From Arcanobacterium phocae (lineage in GTDB: Bacteria; Actinomycetota; Actinomycetes; Actinomycetales; Actinomycetaceae), in assembly GCF_900105865.1 (NCBI RefSeq), contig NZ_LT629804.1:1364001-1428000 (forward strand): DNA of 64,000 nucleotides, given 5' to 3'. The notes beneath the pieces were generated by a model. That model was given only the letters and a program-made list of their open reading frames with translations, was not told the origin of the DNA and did not search any database. Made by a program: the position numbers and the translations under genes. Every line of letters starts with the position of its first letter. Position 1 is the first letter of the stretch. Below are positions 62,440 to 64,000 of this stretch, one piece after another.

Positions 62440-63828
62440 TTATAATTCTTGTGGAGACCAAGCGCAATCTTCGTGCTCTGCTTCCAACTCAAGAACTCGT
62501 GTCTCGGTAGGGTCAATTTGATCTGTTGGCTTTTCTTCCCACTGTTGAGAAATCGTATCCCATGCCGGTTCGACGTCGGCTTCGTCGTCGTCTTCAATTT
62601 CGGCAACGACTTCGGCAGAAACTTCACGATGCTGTTCAAGTGAGTCCACGTTTGATTCTTCTAAAGCGGCGATTAACGCGTTTTGATGCTTGCGTGTAAA
62701 TACCCGGGTAACATCCCACTTAACCCGTAACAAACGTCGAATTCGAGCACGAAGTTTGTCTTCGTGACGGATGTCTTCGCGTCGAGTGAACCATGCATAT
62801 ACCAAGATGGACATCATAATGATGCCGAAGTATCCAACGATAGGATAGAGCGTCGCAACAAGGGTTTGGAAACCGACGAACGATAGCCCGAACCCCATGA
62901 TTGCCAATACAGTGATGGCTGGCAAGAAAAGGCTGGGGCGCGATGCTGTTACTCGTTTGGCTAGTGCGTAGTATAGACCGATTGCAGTATTGAAAATCAT
63001 CCCATAGATAATCACGGCCATTGCGATTCCTGCGACTGGATGAATTTGGTTTACGAGTTCCAGCATGGGCATTGGAGCTTCTTTGACCTTATCTATCTGA
63101 GAGAATATCGCCAGTACCGCAATAACTAAAATGACCCCAAAAATACCTCCGCCGAGTAGCCCACCATAGCCAGCGGCACGGGTATTGAGTAGGTTGCCTC
63201 CCATCACAAGAGCCATTGAAATGGCAAGGGCCATAGACATGCTGACGTAGCTAAGAGTAGAAATCGTAATCGATGGGACGGCAGGCGTAAGAGTAGTAGC
63301 AACTGGCTCTAGAGCATTAATAGATAAAGTCGCGCCGGTGAATGCATGAATTGATGCCATAATGATGAATATCAAGATAAATGGCGTAATTAGGCCAATA
63401 ACTTGTGTTACTCTATCGACGTCGAGCATCCCGGCACAGATGACTAAACCCACCATAACTAAGGATCCAACCCACGGAGGGAGTCCATATTGTTGTTGAA
63501 AGTTAGCGCCAGCTCCCGCAATCATGACGAAGCCCATTGTGAATAGTGTTAAAACTGTGAAAACATCAAGCGCCCTAGAGACTATAGGATGGGACACCTC
63601 GTCGAAAACTGCTGAATGCTCTTTTGCTCGAAAATACGAGCCTAATTGCAACACTATGTATCCAGATATGGCGAACAATACTGCGGCAACCAATGCGCTC
63701 CATACACCGGGTAGTCCAAATGCAATAAAGAACTGGAGTAGCTCTTGGCCAGAAGCAAATCCGGCCCCGATGATTAATCCGATAAAGGCCATTGCCATAA
63801 CTATTGTTTGTCTTAACACGCCATTCAC
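62440..63828 (-). CDS. YkvI-family membrane protein (APC-type transporter-like)
   Basis: Membrane protein of 462 residues with about ten hydrophobic helices (MAFIGLIIGAGFASGQELLQFF opening, which is typical of the YkvI family, in parts). A GAGFASGQE segment is usual for amino-acid/branched-chain-transporter-like folds. After the last helix (about 345) there is an acidic cytoplasmic tail of about 115 residues (VVAEIEDDDEADVEPAW). The substrate is unknown. It is transcribed toward the nitroreductase. Confidence 0.8.
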   Translation of the reverse strand: MNGVLRQTIVMAMAFIGLIIGAGFASGQELLQFFIAFGLPGVWSALVAAVLFAISGYIVLQLGSYFRAKEHSAVFDEVSHPIVSRALDVFTVLTLFTMGFVMIAGAGANFQQQYGLPPWVGSLVMVGLVICAGMLDVDRVTQVIGLITPFILIFIIMASIHAFTGATLSINALEPVATTLTPAVPSITISTLSYVSMSMALAISMALVMGGNLLNTRAAGYGGLLGGGIFGVILVIAVLAIFSQIDKVKEAPMPMLELVNQIHPVAGIAMAVIIYGMIFNTAIGLYYALAKRVTASRPSLFLPAITVLAIMGFGLSFVGFQTLVATLYPIVGYFGIIMMSILVYAWFTRREDIRHEDKLRARIRRLLRVKWDVTRVFTRKHQNALIAALEESNVDSLEQHREVSAEVVAEIEDDDEADVEPAWDTISQQWEEKPTDQIDPTETRVLELEAEHEDCAWSPQEL

Positions 63829-64000
63829 TCTTCGCCTTCAATTATCAATTATTCAACAATTTATTTTACCCGTTTGCTGAGGTTCATGGGTGGAGCCGAT
63901 AGCGATGGGAGCTGTTACACATTCCGTAGCCCACACATTGGGAGTCAGAGTTGGAGAGATGATGTTGCTTAGGGCAAAATAGCCTCATAAGTGTGTATAC
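63829..64000. other. Right-edge non-coding stretch
   Basis: Upstream region of the YkvI-type gene. No gene start, hairpin or repeat could be supported in these 172 bases. Confidence 0.4.

Overview
The window reads as a chromosomal segment of a Gram-positive actinobacterium, most likely a member of the Actinomycetaceae (Arcanobacterium/Trueperella/Actinomyces type). Reasons: the gene run hrcA-dnaJ-rsmE-phoH-ybeY-corC-era-recO-uppS, a DUF3097 protein, an SseB-family gene just before infC-rpmI-rplT, frequent GTG starts with GTGA/ATGA overlaps, a sortase-type cell-wall anchor, and a base composition that looks near 50% GC by eye (not measured), low for the phylum. The genus is inference. Genes are dense and there is no prophage, insertion sequence, CRISPR array, rRNA or tRNA gene that I can find.

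Layout. 1-3.2 kb: end of an unrecognised gene, then a methionine ABC importer (metN-metI-metQ, minus strand) behind a SAM-sensing riboswitch. 3.2-13.3 kb: purine nucleoside phosphorylase, AI-2E family permease, HAD phosphatase, VKOR-like protein, HIT protein, leuS, an aldose epimerase and a HerA-like ATPase. 13.4-18.9 kb: DNA-uptake/replication cluster comEA-comEC-holA, then rpsT, a solitary PemK-like protein and two small membrane proteins on the minus strand. 18.9-22.8 kb: lepA-trmB-hemW in a translationally coupled row.

22.8-33.2 kb is the accessory part. It holds a small Xre regulator with tandem 20-bp repeats in its promoter and a PH-like partner gene, an ABC exporter gene broken by one in-frame amber codon, and a 2248-residue cell-wall-anchored amylopullulanase that carries two complete GH13 catalytic triads. 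33.3-35.1 kb: DUF3097 and an HSL-type esterase.

35.2-43.4 kb is a long heat-shock/translation/cell-envelope operon beginning with a CIRCE element and hrcA. It is followed by a VIT-type metal transporter, a two-gene unit ending in SseB, the infC-rpmI-rplT operon (infC starts on a non-canonical codon) and a SpoU-type RNA methyltransferase.

48.4-54.8 kb is a five-gene peptide/nickel-type ABC importer operon with an unusual permease-ATPase fusion, coupled to a DapA/NanA-family aldolase. Then come a small stress-type helical protein, pheS-pheT, an SDR oxidoreductase, an ArgD-like protein that has lost the PLP lysine but is coupled to argR and a nitroreductase, and a YkvI-type membrane protein. 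The items most worth follow-up are the lysine-less ArgD, the SD-occluding SAM riboswitch, the fusion transporter plus aldolase, the tandem-repeat regulator unit and the amber-interrupted exporter.
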